A DNA stretch of 64,000 nucleotides, from contig OY718808.1 of the NCBI GenBank assembly GCA_963070105.1, positions 9,033,398 through 9,097,397 of the forward strand, written 5' to 3'. Source of the stretch: Litomosoides sigmodontis. Its lineage: Eukaryota > Nematoda > Chromadorea > Rhabditida > Onchocercidae. Shown here in pieces: positions 1-25,952 of this stretch. The notes below the pieces were generated by a model. That model worked only from the letters and a program-made list of their open reading frames with translations, made no database searches and was not told where the DNA came from. Within the stretch, counting starts at the first letter, position 1. Each line of letters begins with the position of its first letter. The position numbers were made by a program, and so were the translations under genes.

Positions 1-1975
1 CGCACATCTGCATATGTGTGTTCAACTCTTGCTTGAAATATCATTTAAAGCCAGTTGACCTTAATAATGTTGATGTTAGACAATGAAGGAATTGAGGAGA
101 AAAAAAAAATGCCGAAAATAGTACTCGATGAATCACATCAACAAAGAGTTGAAGGATAAAAGCAAACTGACGAATGTCTTTAAAAAGGTGAAAAAAATTG
201 CAATTTAAAATTTATTAAATTAAAAAATATTAGCGGGTTATTCGAAGTGCTAATTGATATTCGAAAATTTGCATAATACAGTAAACAAAAAATCGTTAAC
301 ATTTCGTAAAAATGGACCTCAACTGAAATGATCGTTGTTCATGAAGAAAAGCGTTTGGATTACTTCGATCAACTTTGGTCGGCCTTTCACTAGCACTAGA
401 CAAGGAACAATTACATAATTAAAATGTAAAAATACAACCATTTTAATATTTCAGTAAAATTTATTGACTTTTTAAAAACTTTACAAAAGAAGCAGCCTAT
501 CAATGAACCGTATCACATTATTCACTTTAATATAGAATTGATTGTAATTAGCTAATTAAAACTGATACTTTACGTAATTGCAAGTACTTTCTCTGCACTC
601 GTCGGCAAGTTAAAAAGAGCATAATTTTAAGTCTGAATATTCCTATCGATATCAGTGATATCCATCCAGTTTCTGGCAGATATGAAAACTATGATAATAG
701 GAATGACTGGATTTGAGGTGCGAAAGCTACGAGAAGAGCTATAGAAGGTTTCAAAAATGGAAATATGAATTTTGATGCACAGAGCACCAGAACGGTAGCT
801 TCAAAGAGCATAAGCCCACGAATGGTAATAATTTGAAATGAGACAATTTTTCGTTCAAACTTTTATTTTTAATTGAAAAAGAGGAGTAAAGACAAGAGGG
901 TCGACAAAGAGGAAGAGGGAGAGGAAAAAAAAGCAAATGAGCAAGGACGCAAATGGGTGGAAGAACCAGTTGCTAGATGATTCACTGGTCTATTTTTGAT
1001 TGATATGAATTTGCATCACTACGTGATTCTTTATGCGACATCATGAAAATACATAAGTGACATCTGCGCATGGAGACGAATGCCCGAATTGGCGAATTTC
1101 ATAAACCTAAGAAATGAAACTGTGAATTTTACATCAGATAATTTCAACTCATCGTTGTCTGACATGATAAGGTATTAAACGAATGATTGCAATGCAAATA
1201 AGTGAAATGACAAGTTTCCTTTCCTGTATTTTAATTTTGGTTATCGGACAGATTAAATGATATCTGAAATTTTTTGATCGTTCCTTAATTCATGAAAGGT
1301 TATGCATAATAATGCGCTAAAAGCATCTTACCTACGAAGTCACGCTAATTAGTCATAATTATTACGAAATTTTAACTAATTATAGTGTCCGCTGAGAAGT
1401 GAATGCACATCACTGATAATATTTGGTCAATTTAGCAGAAATTTTTATTAGAAACTTTAGCGCCTCAAAAAAAATACAAAGGCAAGGGCTCTTCTCGTCC
1501 TGGAATAAAATCAAAATGTTGAATGCTCCTAAATTACCTCTTTCCTATTCCCTGTGCCTTCCCCCTCCTCCTCTTCTCTCCCACCCTCTCTCCTCTCCGC
1601 GAAAAAAAAAACCTGGCTTGATCAGCAAAAATTTTAAACTCATTTCGTAATAGAGTTAGTTACATTGGCTATAGGATGACTTCATAGTTATTATTTTAAC
1701 AATAAAAAATACGATGATTGACGTTTAAATGCTGCCTGATAATGCTATCATTTTACTAGGAAAATTTTGAATTAGGAAAAATTGAAAACAGAGGATTGGC
1801 TAGGACTGAGGAAGTGAATGAATATCCATCTTAGCACATTCCACGTAATTTTTTGTTTTTCACACTCTCAACTGAGTGCTAAAGAAGTGATGAAAGAGAT
1901 TTCACCAATGCTCAAAATGGAATTTTCCAATTTAATTTAACTTTCATAATTTTGTCGGCGATGCTTTAGGGATAT

Positions 1976-1978
<3 letters not shown>
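1..1978. other. gene-free AT-rich stretch
   Basis: No reading frame here resembles a known protein, and no exon chain with matching phase could be assembled on either strand. Open frames are short (under about 75 codons) and of simple composition, such as the CT-rich patch near 1550-1600. I see no RNA gene. Confidence 0.6.

Positions 1979-2073
<95 letters not shown>
1979..2073. repeat. (GT)n microsatellite
   Basis: About 47 uninterrupted GT dinucleotides lie in gene-free DNA. The tract is long enough to be length-polymorphic and could form Z-DNA. Confidence 0.98.
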
Positions 2074-2074
<1 letters not shown>

Positions 2075-2201
2075 TGAATATCAAAGAATTGATATGCTTA
2101 ATGCCTTAATACAGAGGTGATGTTTCATTAAACGAAAAAATGATGAGTAATTAATTGACTGTATAAAATTAAAGAAAATTTCGTGCAACAGAAAGAAAAA
2201 G

Positions 2202-2282
2202 AAGTTTAATTGCTAATTTCCAAAAACATTTCAAATGAAAAAAGTTTAATTGCTAATTTCCAAAAACATTTCAAATGAAAAA
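2202..2282. repeat. 40-bp tandem duplication
   Basis: Two adjacent copies of a 40-bp unit (containing agtttaattgctaatttcc) are essentially identical, indicating a recent tandem duplication in non-coding DNA. Confidence 0.95.
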
Positions 2283-5200
2283 ACTTCAAAACATTTATGG
2301 AATGCAAGAAAACAGTCTATCCGATCAATTTATCTATCCAATCAATCCGCCCGTTGCAATTCACACCTACCATTAGCGTTACTATCATCGGACACCATCG
2401 TTATCAGCAACATTCACTATCACTATCACCAATGAACGTGTAAATATCAGTAAAAACATCACTGAGCATGTCAAGTAAAAATTTCAAATGAAAGAGCGAA
2501 ATGAGTGAATGAAAAAATTGCATCGAATTTCAAGTGTAACTTTTCGATGCAATTTAATATTTACTTCGTATCGGTGATGCTCTGCTGATCACTGTGATAG
2601 ATTCTGAAAATAATCAGCTAAGTGTACACATTACTGAATATACCAGAAGCTGAATATCAGTAGATTTCCCTCTGTCATTTTACCGCTTAAGACTATTTTC
2701 ACTACCTTCGTGGATTAGAGTTCTGCTCAGGCTTATCGGTGCTACTCATCAATTATAGTTATGAAGCATTCGTAGAACGTTTCAACTCTTCCATTCCACA
2801 ATTTTTCAATCGTTCAGTTTACACATGTTTAGAATCAGAGGAAGCAGCGAGAGAGAGAGAGAGACAGAGAGGGAGAGAGAGAGGAAATGATGCTGCCAAG
2901 ACGGTTGTTGGGATGGATATGTGATGAGTAAGTGAAGAAAACAAACTGATGACTTTAAAATGATGATATCTGAGATGGAAGTGTTATTTTAATTTTCATT
3001 TTAATAATTTTCAAGGCATGTTAATGTTAAATAAATCAAATAAAGGGATGAAATGGATGGCTAGGATTGGAACATTTTCAAACTTTGTTTTGAAAGGCAC
3101 AACGAATTACCAATGATGGTATCGACGGGGCAATGACTTGCACCATCGATGGCCACCGCCGCGTCGATCCCACCGAAGAATAAATAATAAATTGGCAAAC
3201 GACCGATCGACAACTGTTCTGGCAATACAATTCCTCGTCATGCAATGAAAAAGCCATTTGTTCAAATTTCAAATTCTCCTATTTTTACTAAATTCGTAAA
3301 ATATGTAGCGTTAAACATGCTCTTCTCTTCTACCAACAATCATTGAACGTGTTTTTTATGTTCGCAGACGGATACCGCCAAAGAAAACAGGATAGGTTAT
3401 AGTATCGCTAAGAGGAATAATTCACAATTTGGACAAACTGTATTTTAAACCAACATGTTCGTTTTAAAATACAATTTAAAAAAAAAAAAAGAGAGATGTC
3501 GACTGTTCGAGGAAAGGAAAGATGAGCGGGTTAGGTGAGAAGTGAGTAATGCAATATGCGAGAGCGAAGAATGTCAATTTCAAATCCATCAAATTCTAAT
3601 AACTAACGGAAGTGATAGTTTTAAATAATTTCTCTTCACGTAGAAATTTAAATTTTGCAGAAGCAAAAGATGGGATTGTAGTGATGAGGGATAGAAGTGA
3701 AATTTTTACTTCGAGGCAAGAAATTTCATCCAGCGGATGCTCTGTAAAATTTGTCGTCATCGCTTAGCTGATGTGAATGATTGAGAGAGAGAAAGAGAGA
3801 TAAAAAGGAATAGATGGAGTTGATGAGAGAGAGAAGGAAAAAAGCTCTTTTTTTTTTAAAAATTAGCAGTTTAGCAATGATTCCTATTGTTAAGGAGGAT
3901 AACTGCGCCATGCGGTCAACCTAATTGCATTAAGCAAATGACCGGCCATTCCGGTGGATTTAGATAACCCAATGATCCATCCGCCATTTTCATTTATTAA
4001 TTTATTTTATTCCCTCCTCAAACGTGTTTTAAATATATCTGTTAACACACACGCACGTAAATGCAAGTGCAAGAATTCACAGAGTTAACTTTTACCTTCG
4101 AATACCTGTAGAGTATGATACTAGTACACCGACATGGATTTTCATTCACCAACAAAAGAAGTTAAAAAAAAAAAGTAAAAAGTAAAATAATTAAAACTTA
4201 TCGGATCAAATCAAACATGTACAATTAGACGCTAATCAATAGGCCTATGATTTATGATCACACATTATGTAAGTCAACAGTACCTATCAGGAAAAAAGAT
4301 ACCTCAAAGGTAAACGGATGGTAGCTCATTTGATTTATAATTTAGGGTTCTTGATCAAACTAGGATTTTCAAATTAGAATTTAAGATTCTTGGTCAGTTC
4401 ATGATGATTTCTAGCTACTTGAAAGTGTTTGCAAAGTTTTACGTATAACAATTTATTAGTAATGCTTTCATCCTTTTGCTAATTGGTAGTTTCAGGAGAG
4501 ACTTCTCGCACTTTTAAGAAAATAAAAAGAGAAACGCTGCACTCGAAGTTAGCGTGAAACTTTTCGAGCAACACAAATATGCCGTAGCATCTACGGTAAG
4601 TGAAGAAAAAAAAAGTAAAGTCGAATGCAAGCAAATCTCTTCAGTTTCAAATGTCTGTAATGGGAAACAGGCTTCTCACCGGCTCCCTCCTCTTTCTCTC
4701 TCTCTCTCTCTCTTTCTCTGAAAGCCACCTCTCTCCCTCTCTCTCTCTCTCTGAAAGCTATAAAAACTTTGCTAAAAAAGATAATTGGATAGTTGAATTC
4801 TGAATTGTAGCAGTACTCAATCTATTATCATTTTTCCCCTTATCGATAGAACGTTATCTATTTGCTTTCAATCTTTGCTCCAATCTTTCCTTTCCTTTCC
4901 CTCCCAAAATTTAAATCATTTCGATCGATTATTTAAGCATTAATGCAAAAGAGAAAAATCAATTTCCATGAAAATTATTTGTAAAGCTAAATTAGTGTTA
5001 AAAAAAATTTTGTCTTCAAGATCAAAAATTTCAAATGAAAGACTCAAAACTTTGAATTTTAATTTAGATGCTTTGGAAGTGCATAACTTGGGATAAGGAA
5101 TCTCGTCAAATCACCAATGAACAGAAGTTTTGTTTTTGAACTTTCGAACTGAAAACAAAAAACTTTATTCGAAATCGGATTCGCATAACTAACGTCAGAT

Positions 5201-6021
5201 CTCCTAGAAGTTATGGGACGTGGATTTCATCAGAGTGTAAATAAACAGATAGCATTGGGTAATGAGCGCTTCACTAATCTATCTGTAAACATTGTACATT
5301 TCCGCCCAGCGCTATGCTGTGAAACTACTTCATCCTCTCTTTTTTACGACTGATCATCTCTCTGACGAAATAGTGCATTCACCCATCAAATAGCAAATAT
5401 CAAATATTCTCTTGCAAAAATTTGGTAAGGTAGTAAATATGTTTTTACGTGATTTAACGTAATCTGCAATACGTTCGTCAAAATGACGCGAACGATGATA
5501 AATAGCAATATATTACAGAGAGAATAAGGTAATAATATTTGACACGTACAGTAAAATTTCCAGAAAGGAATGAATGTCCTTGAAAAATGAACAGAAATTT
5601 GAAAACAGAAAAATTAAGAGTAAGGGAGTGACGGATAAGGTAGATGATAAGGAGGGAGGGGAAAGGAATGATTGTTGTAAAATGTGTACCGCAAGCGCAC
5701 TGAGGGAAGGAATTAAATATGGCGGTGTGTTGTGTGATATTTCCGCCCCAAACAACGAGCAGAAAAGAAAGGGAAGGAAGGATTCTCAAAAATTCTTTCT
5801 CTTTCATACTCTCACTCGCACACATTCATTACAATACGATCATTTTGAATTATAATGAACTAAAGGCAGAAGGGAAGCCTGAAAATAAGTGGTCGCACCC
5901 CTGGGAACTATCCGCAAAGGCATGCTGTTGTAAATTGCTGATGGAATTCTCGATGGAGAATTACGATTGTGTCACTGACTGACTAATCATTGTGTTATGG
6001 ATGGAGGAGACTATTTATCAT
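2283..6021. other. gene-free stretch with low-complexity tracts
   Basis: No supported gene. It contains a GA-rich tract at about 2851-2884, a GC-richer CpG-containing patch at about 3120-3230, and CT-rich tracts at about 4690-4755. Overlapping open frames on both strands at 5478-5982 show no family resemblance and no consistent splice chain. Confidence 0.55.
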
Positions 6022-12418
<6,397 letters not shown>

Positions 12419-13426
12419 CCCACTTGTTTTGAACGTTTTTATTTTTGCATTAATTATGCTGAATTTTTTTATAAGCTACGATTTTGTTGAAATGTTGAAA
12501 GTAATGTCTCATTCAGACTTCCAGTTTCGTTGCTTTATTTCTGTTTCTAGGATTCAGACTTTTGATATTGCTTTTAGAGATTTTCTCAAGGTGATATAAT
12601 TTTTTTAACACTTCAGGGAAATGGGGGTGGTAAATTCTGGAAATTCATCAGCATGCTTTTTGTCGTTGTAGCTTCTCTTTGTTATTTTAACTAAAGAGTT
12701 TATGAACGTACTGAGATTCCAGTAAACCTATAGACTTGTTCTCATTTTTCTCCGTGTCTAAATTGTTTGCTTTTACGTTCTCATCATAAGTTTTATGCAT
12801 GCATATGCAAATGAATAATGTTAACCAATATTTGCACCATTTTGTCGGTTTTCGATAGCCGCGGATGGTTTCCGTATTTTAATAATGTTTTCATGATGAT
12901 CAAGTGCTATGTTTTTTTGCTGTTGCAGGTGATTGTAATCAAGATGAAGGGTATAAAAAATTGCAATGTGGTGGTTTTATTTTATGCTTAATTTAGAGCT
13001 GAATTCGTCAGCACTCGTAGATTAATTATACTGCTGTTGATACTACAATTTCGACATGTGGGAAAGGAATGATGAGAACGCTTAGTTTTGAATAATGCTA
13101 AGATTTCGTTCCTGATCGACAGACGATTGCTAGGGGAAAAGTTTTGCTTTAAAATGCTAGCGTTGTTACTTTATTATTACATTTGTACCTTTCGAATTGC
13201 ATCGGACGGTCGTGAGATCGTAATAATGCCGGACAGGTTTGCACTTCAGGTCGTCTTTCCTGGGGTTACGTTGCTTTATAAGAAAAAGATATGCTGGTGG
13301 GATTTCCCATTTTTTATGATTAAGTGGACGGTTGTCTTCGGAACAACTAGTCTTCTAGCATGTCTTTAGGAATTGTATATTTAGAAATTCGAAAAAACTA
13401 TATTTAGAAAAGTATAATTCAAGTGA
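12419..13426. other. intergenic gap PRMT1 to MSP-domain gene
   Basis: About 1.0 kb on the sense strand of both genes. It probably holds the PRMT1 3' UTR and the 5' region of the next gene. Open frames such as 13088-13369 show no recognisable domain. Confidence 0.5.
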
Positions 13427-14914
13427 ATGCTTGCTAAAGGTCGAAAACAAGTTTGTTTTGATTCCACGATCAGAAAGTACGGAATTAGAAGAACGTTAGT
13501 AGTATTTAACTTTTTTGAAGGGATGATCAAGGTACAAACAGAGGCAAAAAAGGAGATTCCGTTAAGGCTTCTACATCAGCAGAACAAACCACGCTTGGTC
13601 CAACTCAGAAATGGAAAAGTGTTAACTTGAGTGCTATTGTTCCTGCAGCAGTTGGAAATCAGGACAGCCGGAATTCATCTACGAATGTCAAACAAATTCC
13701 AAGATTATTCCCGAAGAAAAATTATGAATTAATCCAGAAAGTAGAAGAGAAAGTTATACAGGAGAAAAGTATACGAACTGGTAGTCCTAGACATCGAAAG
13801 TAAGTCTTTCCATAAAAGGTTGAATTTCCTAAACTTCATAAAGAATATTTCAATTGAGGCTTTTTTTACTTTTTTTAGGGCGACGTTATTACATTTTGCA
13901 CCAACGAGCCATTTACCTGATATTGCGCGTGTACAACTTTTATTGAGCAACATTAGTGAACGACCATTACAGTTCAAACTGAAAAGCGAACCCGGCGTGG
14001 ATATTTCCGTACTCTTTATTTGTACAGAAAATGAAATGAAAATACACACTGATCTTAATACCGACCGTTGGTCAATGTTTTATCCCGAAATACGGTATGT
14101 AGGGAGGCGGAACTCATGTGAGTTTTTGAAAGTGATTTTGAATTGATTGCATCAGTAAAGTTATCCTTACATTTTTAGGCACTACCTAGCGCTAAAGGTC
14201 ATATTGATGCTCACGGTTCAGCGAAGTGTACTTTAACATGGCGTCGTGAAGCGAATGTCAATAAATGGTCAGATGCACAACAACCAAAAATGCTTCTCGT
14301 TCTGGATTTTCTTCATGACAAAATAAAAAATGAAAAACATACATTAACAAGGCTTATTGGTAGGTTTTTTAACGTTCGAGGCAGCTTATTTTTGTCATAT
14401 TTGAGCGCCTCATTCTGGCATTATTTAGTATCCTTCTTCAGGTAAGGTCGTGCCCGATCAAACTTGTGATTCAGATAGACCACCCGTTGAACAACTAATG
14501 CTAGACGCTGCTACTAATGATTATTGCCGATCGATGTCAAAGTTCTTCTTTACATTATTGAGAAGAGAATAAGTGTCCTCCAATTCGAAACGAGGCTGTC
14601 CCATCAAATCATGCTAAATGTGGTTTTAGACAATCAAGGTTTAATTGGTAGAAGTAGTAGTTTTACGTGTATTTTAATTTTTCTTTGAAGATTCTGTACC
14701 TAATTTCAGAGAATCCCTGGTACCCGAGCAAGCACATAGTACTACAAAAAAATCAGCTAGAGATGAATCGAAGGTGGAGGGTGTAGTAAACAATGTTGCG
14801 AACTGGTTCAGTCAACAGTCAAAAGAATCTCTTCTTGGATTGTTTTTGCTGATGATATTCTTCTATTTTTTAGGGACGTTAAATAGTTCAAAGCGAAGAC
14901 AACGTGATGAATAG
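13427..14914 (+). CDS. MSP (major sperm protein) domain protein, probably tail-anchored
   Basis: Best model: exons 13427-13476, 13521-13799, 13879-14008, 14179-14359, then 14442 onward, with a last exon 14710-14914. Residues about 1-110 are polar and unlike any domain I know. Then comes an MSP-type beta-sandwich: LLHFAP start, LQLLLSNISERP-like strands, FKLKSEPGVDIS, and HGSAKCTLTW. The last exon is polar, then has one hydrophobic segment (SLLGLFLLMIFFYFLG) and a basic tail, as in VAP-like tail-anchored ER proteins that bind FFAT motifs (family knowledge). Unresolved: exon 4 read straight through stops at 14572, giving about 256 residues without the membrane anchor. Reaching the last exon needs splicing inside 14490-14638, where a frame ending at donor 14638 fits the phase but its acceptor is weak. 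The first exon (intron of only 44 bp) is also tentative. The domain call is good; exact ends are uncertain. Confidence 0.75.
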
Positions 14915-15821
14915 TTAGTCACCTTTGGCATGTTTAAGCTATAGTTTTTAATTTTGATTCTCACTAATTCAAAGTTTACTGAAAAAGTTTGGTATCTCTG
15001 CAGTTCCAATGCCCGTCTAACTTTTGGCACTTTGTTTCTAGGTTTGTTATGCGTGACAATTTTGTTAGTTTATGTTTTATATTAATTTGCGCGCGTGTTG
15101 TGTGAAGTATACCAATCGAAATGAAATAATAAATATCTAAAAGCGTTGTTTCTTATCGAAATAGAAATCGGGTATTCAGAACCATCGATATATTTTACTA
15201 TGCTCAAGATGCAGAAGAATCAATTCCTTTCATTTTCATTAGTTTGACTTGATTGCATTTTGTTTGATTGCAGTTTTATACAGAAGCAATTGTCATTATT
15301 AGTCATCCTCTCAAATTTCAGAATTTTCTGAAACTTAACGAATATCTGTTGTGTAATTATAGTAATGGAAATTTTCAGAAGAATTTTATTTAATTTCATA
15401 TATTTTGTATGGCTACTTGGAATTATAATAAGTGAAAGAATGTGGGGCATTGTTTCTGCTTTTCCAGTGTCAGTTGCATTCAGGTCTTCATTGTGTCGAT
15501 GTTTTTATTTGACAGTAAATCACATAGTGATTGTTTTTTTTATAATCCAGTTTCAAAGATTGTCGTTTTTTGTAATCTCACAGAATTTTCGCACTTATTC
15601 CACCTGTGTAGGATGGTTTCGCAGCTAGTATTTGGAATTGAAAAAAAACTCGTTTGCTATTTCTTTTTTTTATTTTTGAACTTCAGATCGCATATTAATA
15701 TCTGGTTTGCACTTGATAGTATGCAATGTTAAGCGCTGAAAGCAACTTCGTTCTTCGTTCATTAGTTCGTAAATAGCATTCAATTTGATGTATCATTTAG
15801 CGGTAACTTTCACGTTATGGT
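14915..15821. other. intergenic gap MSP gene to NAA30
   Basis: Contains a possible polyadenylation signal AATAAA at 15128-15133 for the upstream gene and, near its end, the second copy of the 64-bp dispersed element (15713-15776). No coding exon recognised. Confidence 0.55.
15713..15776 (+). repeat. 64-bp dispersed element, copy 2
   Basis: 63/64 identical to 7574-7637. This copy ends 45 bp before the NAA30 start codon, so it may lie in that gene's promoter or 5' UTR. Confidence 0.95.
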
Positions 15822-17473
15822 ATGGAGAAGGGAGTCGAAGTATATCCTCATTCTGACAGTAGCGGTAATTCCGTAAAGGTGCTGGATGATGCTATTTTAA
15901 TATTAAAACGCTGCTTGACTTTAACAACTGAAACTACTGGTAAATGTATTAAAGGAACCGACGAAGTGGAAAAAGAGCAAACTGAGACGGCAGAGGTGAC
16001 TTTGAGGTTTTTCGGGGAACTTCTGAAATTTAGTTATATTTTAGTGCATCTCTGTTTTTTTCTTCATAAATGAACTTCTTTTAGATTCATGACTTTTTTG
16101 AATATGCCATTTGTTGTCTGTTATCTTTATCAATATTTCCAGATCATCACGGAAAGCGTTGATGAAACGAGCAGTATTCAAACCACGCAGTATACAGTGG
16201 AGGGATGTACACAAAACAGTTCAGTTGCGGAAGCAGAAAGTCAAACAGTAGTATCTAGTATGAAGATAAGACGCATTCATATAGTTGAGTACGAAAATGA
16301 ATATCAAATGATCGACATTATGCGACTTATCACGAAAGTGCTTAGCGAGCCATATTCCATCTATACTTATCGTTATTTCATACATAATTGGCCAAAATTG
16401 TGTTTGCTGGTAAGTTATGCAAAAAATCATTGTGTCAATAACCGGACTTGGTGAAATTACTGTGTGTTCTAACTTCTGTGCATAAATGTCGCAACGGTTT
16501 TTTCGCTTTATTTCACCTTCCTCTTTTCTCTACAAAATATATTTCCATACAAAATCAACATCTTGTAGTGGTGGGTTCCTGCTATCGGTTAGCGTGACGT
16601 AACATTTTGTTCTATAATTTGATTTTCTTAGATCAGTTGTCTGCTATTTTCCCTTAGCAGTTCTAGCTATCCCATTATTCAGCCATACATTTATGCATGA
16701 TTGAAAATTTGCTTTCAAGTTCGGAGTTTCGGTGATTTGTTTTTATAGTATCTCCGTATAAGTTATCCTAAAAAAGATAGTAAAATCTCTGAATTCATTT
16801 CAGCACGAATTTTAATTGAGCACTTCAGGCACTTGATCAGAACAATGGCAAATATGTTGGTGCGATAGTCTGCAAACTGGATTTGAGTCGGGAAAATCGC
16901 CGTCGCGGATATATAGCAATGCTGGCAGTCGACGAATCATGTCGGAAAATGGGCATAGGTTAGTAAGAATAACAAATCCTGTTCTGTTTCAAATATTCCA
17001 TCTATCCATGTTCGAATTATTCAAATGCTATTTTCAGGCACGCGTTTGGTACAAAAAGCTATATCAAATATGCAAGAAATGGGCTGCGATCAAGTGAATA
17101 TTTACATTTATCTCCATTTATTTGCTTCCGTTTTATTTTCAACTGGTGTCCGTTTTATTTTCAACTGATGTATGAGGACCTTCATATATAGTTTCACTTT
17201 TTAGTTTAGATAGTTTCACTTTTTTATGGACAACATATGAGTTATAGTGAACTGCTTGTCGGTTTTCAGGTTGTGTTGGAAACTGAAGTGACCAACTCAG
17301 ATGCCCTACGCTTATATAGCAATTTAGGGTTCATTCGGGAGAAACGGTTGTTTCGCTATTATTTAAATGGAGTGGATGCTTACAGGCTTAAGCTATTCTT
17401 AACTAGCGTAAATGAATCTCTGCTTCTTGATCCACCGATGTTTCTAAGCAATAATACTCAGTGCATTCCATGA
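15822..17473 (+). CDS. NAA30: N-alpha-acetyltransferase 30, NatC catalytic subunit
   Basis: Catalytic subunit of NatC, which co-translationally acetylates N-termini beginning Met-Leu, Met-Ile, Met-Phe and similar (family knowledge). Five exons: 15822-15995, 16143-16409, 16829-16958, 17038-17093, 17270-17473, giving 276 residues. The first roughly 110 residues are polar and Ser/Thr/Glu-rich, as in animal NAA30 N-terminal extensions. The GNAT fold follows: a segment with [13 protein letters not shown], then [22 protein letters not shown], the acetyl-CoA loop R186-K-M-G-I-G191, and the C-terminal [18 protein letters not shown] with [15 protein letters not shown] typical of Mak3/NAA30. It is the third gene of a head-to-tail run and converges on SPT16. 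A 22-bp tandem duplication lies in intron 4. The start is the first in-frame ATG of the exon. An upstream non-coding exon is possible. Confidence 0.95.
17127..17170. repeat. 22-bp tandem duplication in NAA30 intron
   Basis: Two direct copies of a 22-bp unit starting tccgttttattttcaactg, differing at one base, inside the last intron. Confidence 0.9.
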
Positions 17474-18862
17474 ATTGCTTCATCCTCATGTTGAAGAAGT
17501 GGTAGCAAACATCCTAGGATTGTTTAATCAAAACATGAACGTCTTTCTGCTTCTATTCAGTAACAAATACTGCGGTGAACAATTATCCAACAGTTTAAAG
17601 CTGTGTCGCTAGTTGCTCGTTGATCTGTTTGAAATTAAACTATCGAATGATGCAGGAAACCTTTTCTCTCAAATTTGGCAAAAGGGAAAACTATCAGGTA
17701 TTTTCTTGTCTTGGTCATCAATACTGGAAAAAAAAAGCACGAGTTTGGATACACACACCCCAAGGCCCACTACAGTAGTTTATGGAGATCTGTGAATTTC
17801 TGTATGTAAACATTTGCTGATGGTTTTCTAATGCTCAGCTGTTATCCTATTGCTGTTGTCTTTTCAATGTTTTACAAAAATGACCGAGCGTTTGCTTTAC
17901 ATAGTTAAATTTTAATTCTTTGTATTACTTTCTCATCCCCCCTTATGTGGTACCTCCTACATTTTTTTGTGCATCGAAGTGCTGTGCAAAACCACTACGG
18001 GGAAAAAATTCCATTTCAGAACTTTTTAAAGGTGGGAGAAAAGCAGCGCCATCTACTAGCTGTGCTTAGCATTTTCATCTTCAGTACTTTTGTTTTTCTG
18101 ACCTCTAATAAGATCAACGATTAAGAACATTTGTAATTAAATTGCGGCAGTCTTTCATTCTGGACGATATCATGTCTCACCCTTTCTTGTTTATGTCATG
18201 CTTTATTTTAGAACACATTGTAGCAATTTCTCTGTAGTTAGCTTATTTGTCCTTTTAAAACTTATACAAAATGTTGAGAAGTTGATAAATCAGTAGTTTT
18301 AGTTTGCTTTCGATGGGTATGATGGAAAGTGGAGGAGTATGTGTTCTATCCACGAAATGAACTGTTTTGAGACCTATTCAGAGCAGTTTTCAGACCGGCA
18401 TGGAACAAATATAAAGACTACAACAAAAATCGATGCTCCCTTTTCTCGGGAATTCCTGTCAGACGGGAAAACGTAACATTTGCTTATTACATTCTTCAAG
18501 CCATTGAAATAGCTTACGCCAAAGGTAAAAGAAACTGAAAACAATTCAGAATTTGGTTTTACAACCTATGGACTAAAAATGTGTATATGGACATAATGAA
18601 TGAAACAAATTAAAAAAAAAGACAGTGGAGAGAAATTTAAACAGGCATTCTGAAATATATCTGAGGACCGGAATTCGAAAAAACAAAATTGATTTTCGAC
18701 GGCTTAAATTACTCTTGAAACTGGCCAACCGAGAGGAGATGCACTACGTTCAGCACCCCGCTGGAATTAAAAGTGATTATATTCCTGCTTCTTTTTTCAT
18801 CGCTTACAAATTTACATAGACTTAACGCAACAATTACTGCTAACGGAATCGGTTTTGAGTCC
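17474..18862. other. intergenic region between convergent NAA30 and SPT16
   Basis: 1.4 kb expected to hold both 3' UTRs. No coding exon, tRNA-like or repeat structure recognised. Confidence 0.5.
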
Positions 18863-25923
<7,061 letters not shown>

Positions 25924-25944
25924 TATGACAGATGTCAAGAAGCA

Positions 25945-25952
25945 CTAAAAAA
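25945..25952 (-). promoter_or_regulatory. candidate spliced-leader acceptor of SPT16
   Basis: On the minus strand TTTTTTAG ends 21 nt before the SPT16 ATG, with no upstream coding exon in sight. This fits a trans-splice acceptor; a cis-spliced 5' UTR exon is the alternative. Confidence 0.4.

Noticed and set aside
5478..5982. Overlapping open frames on both strands as a possible gene
   Set aside because: Low complexity, no domain, mutually overlapping and without a consistent splice chain.
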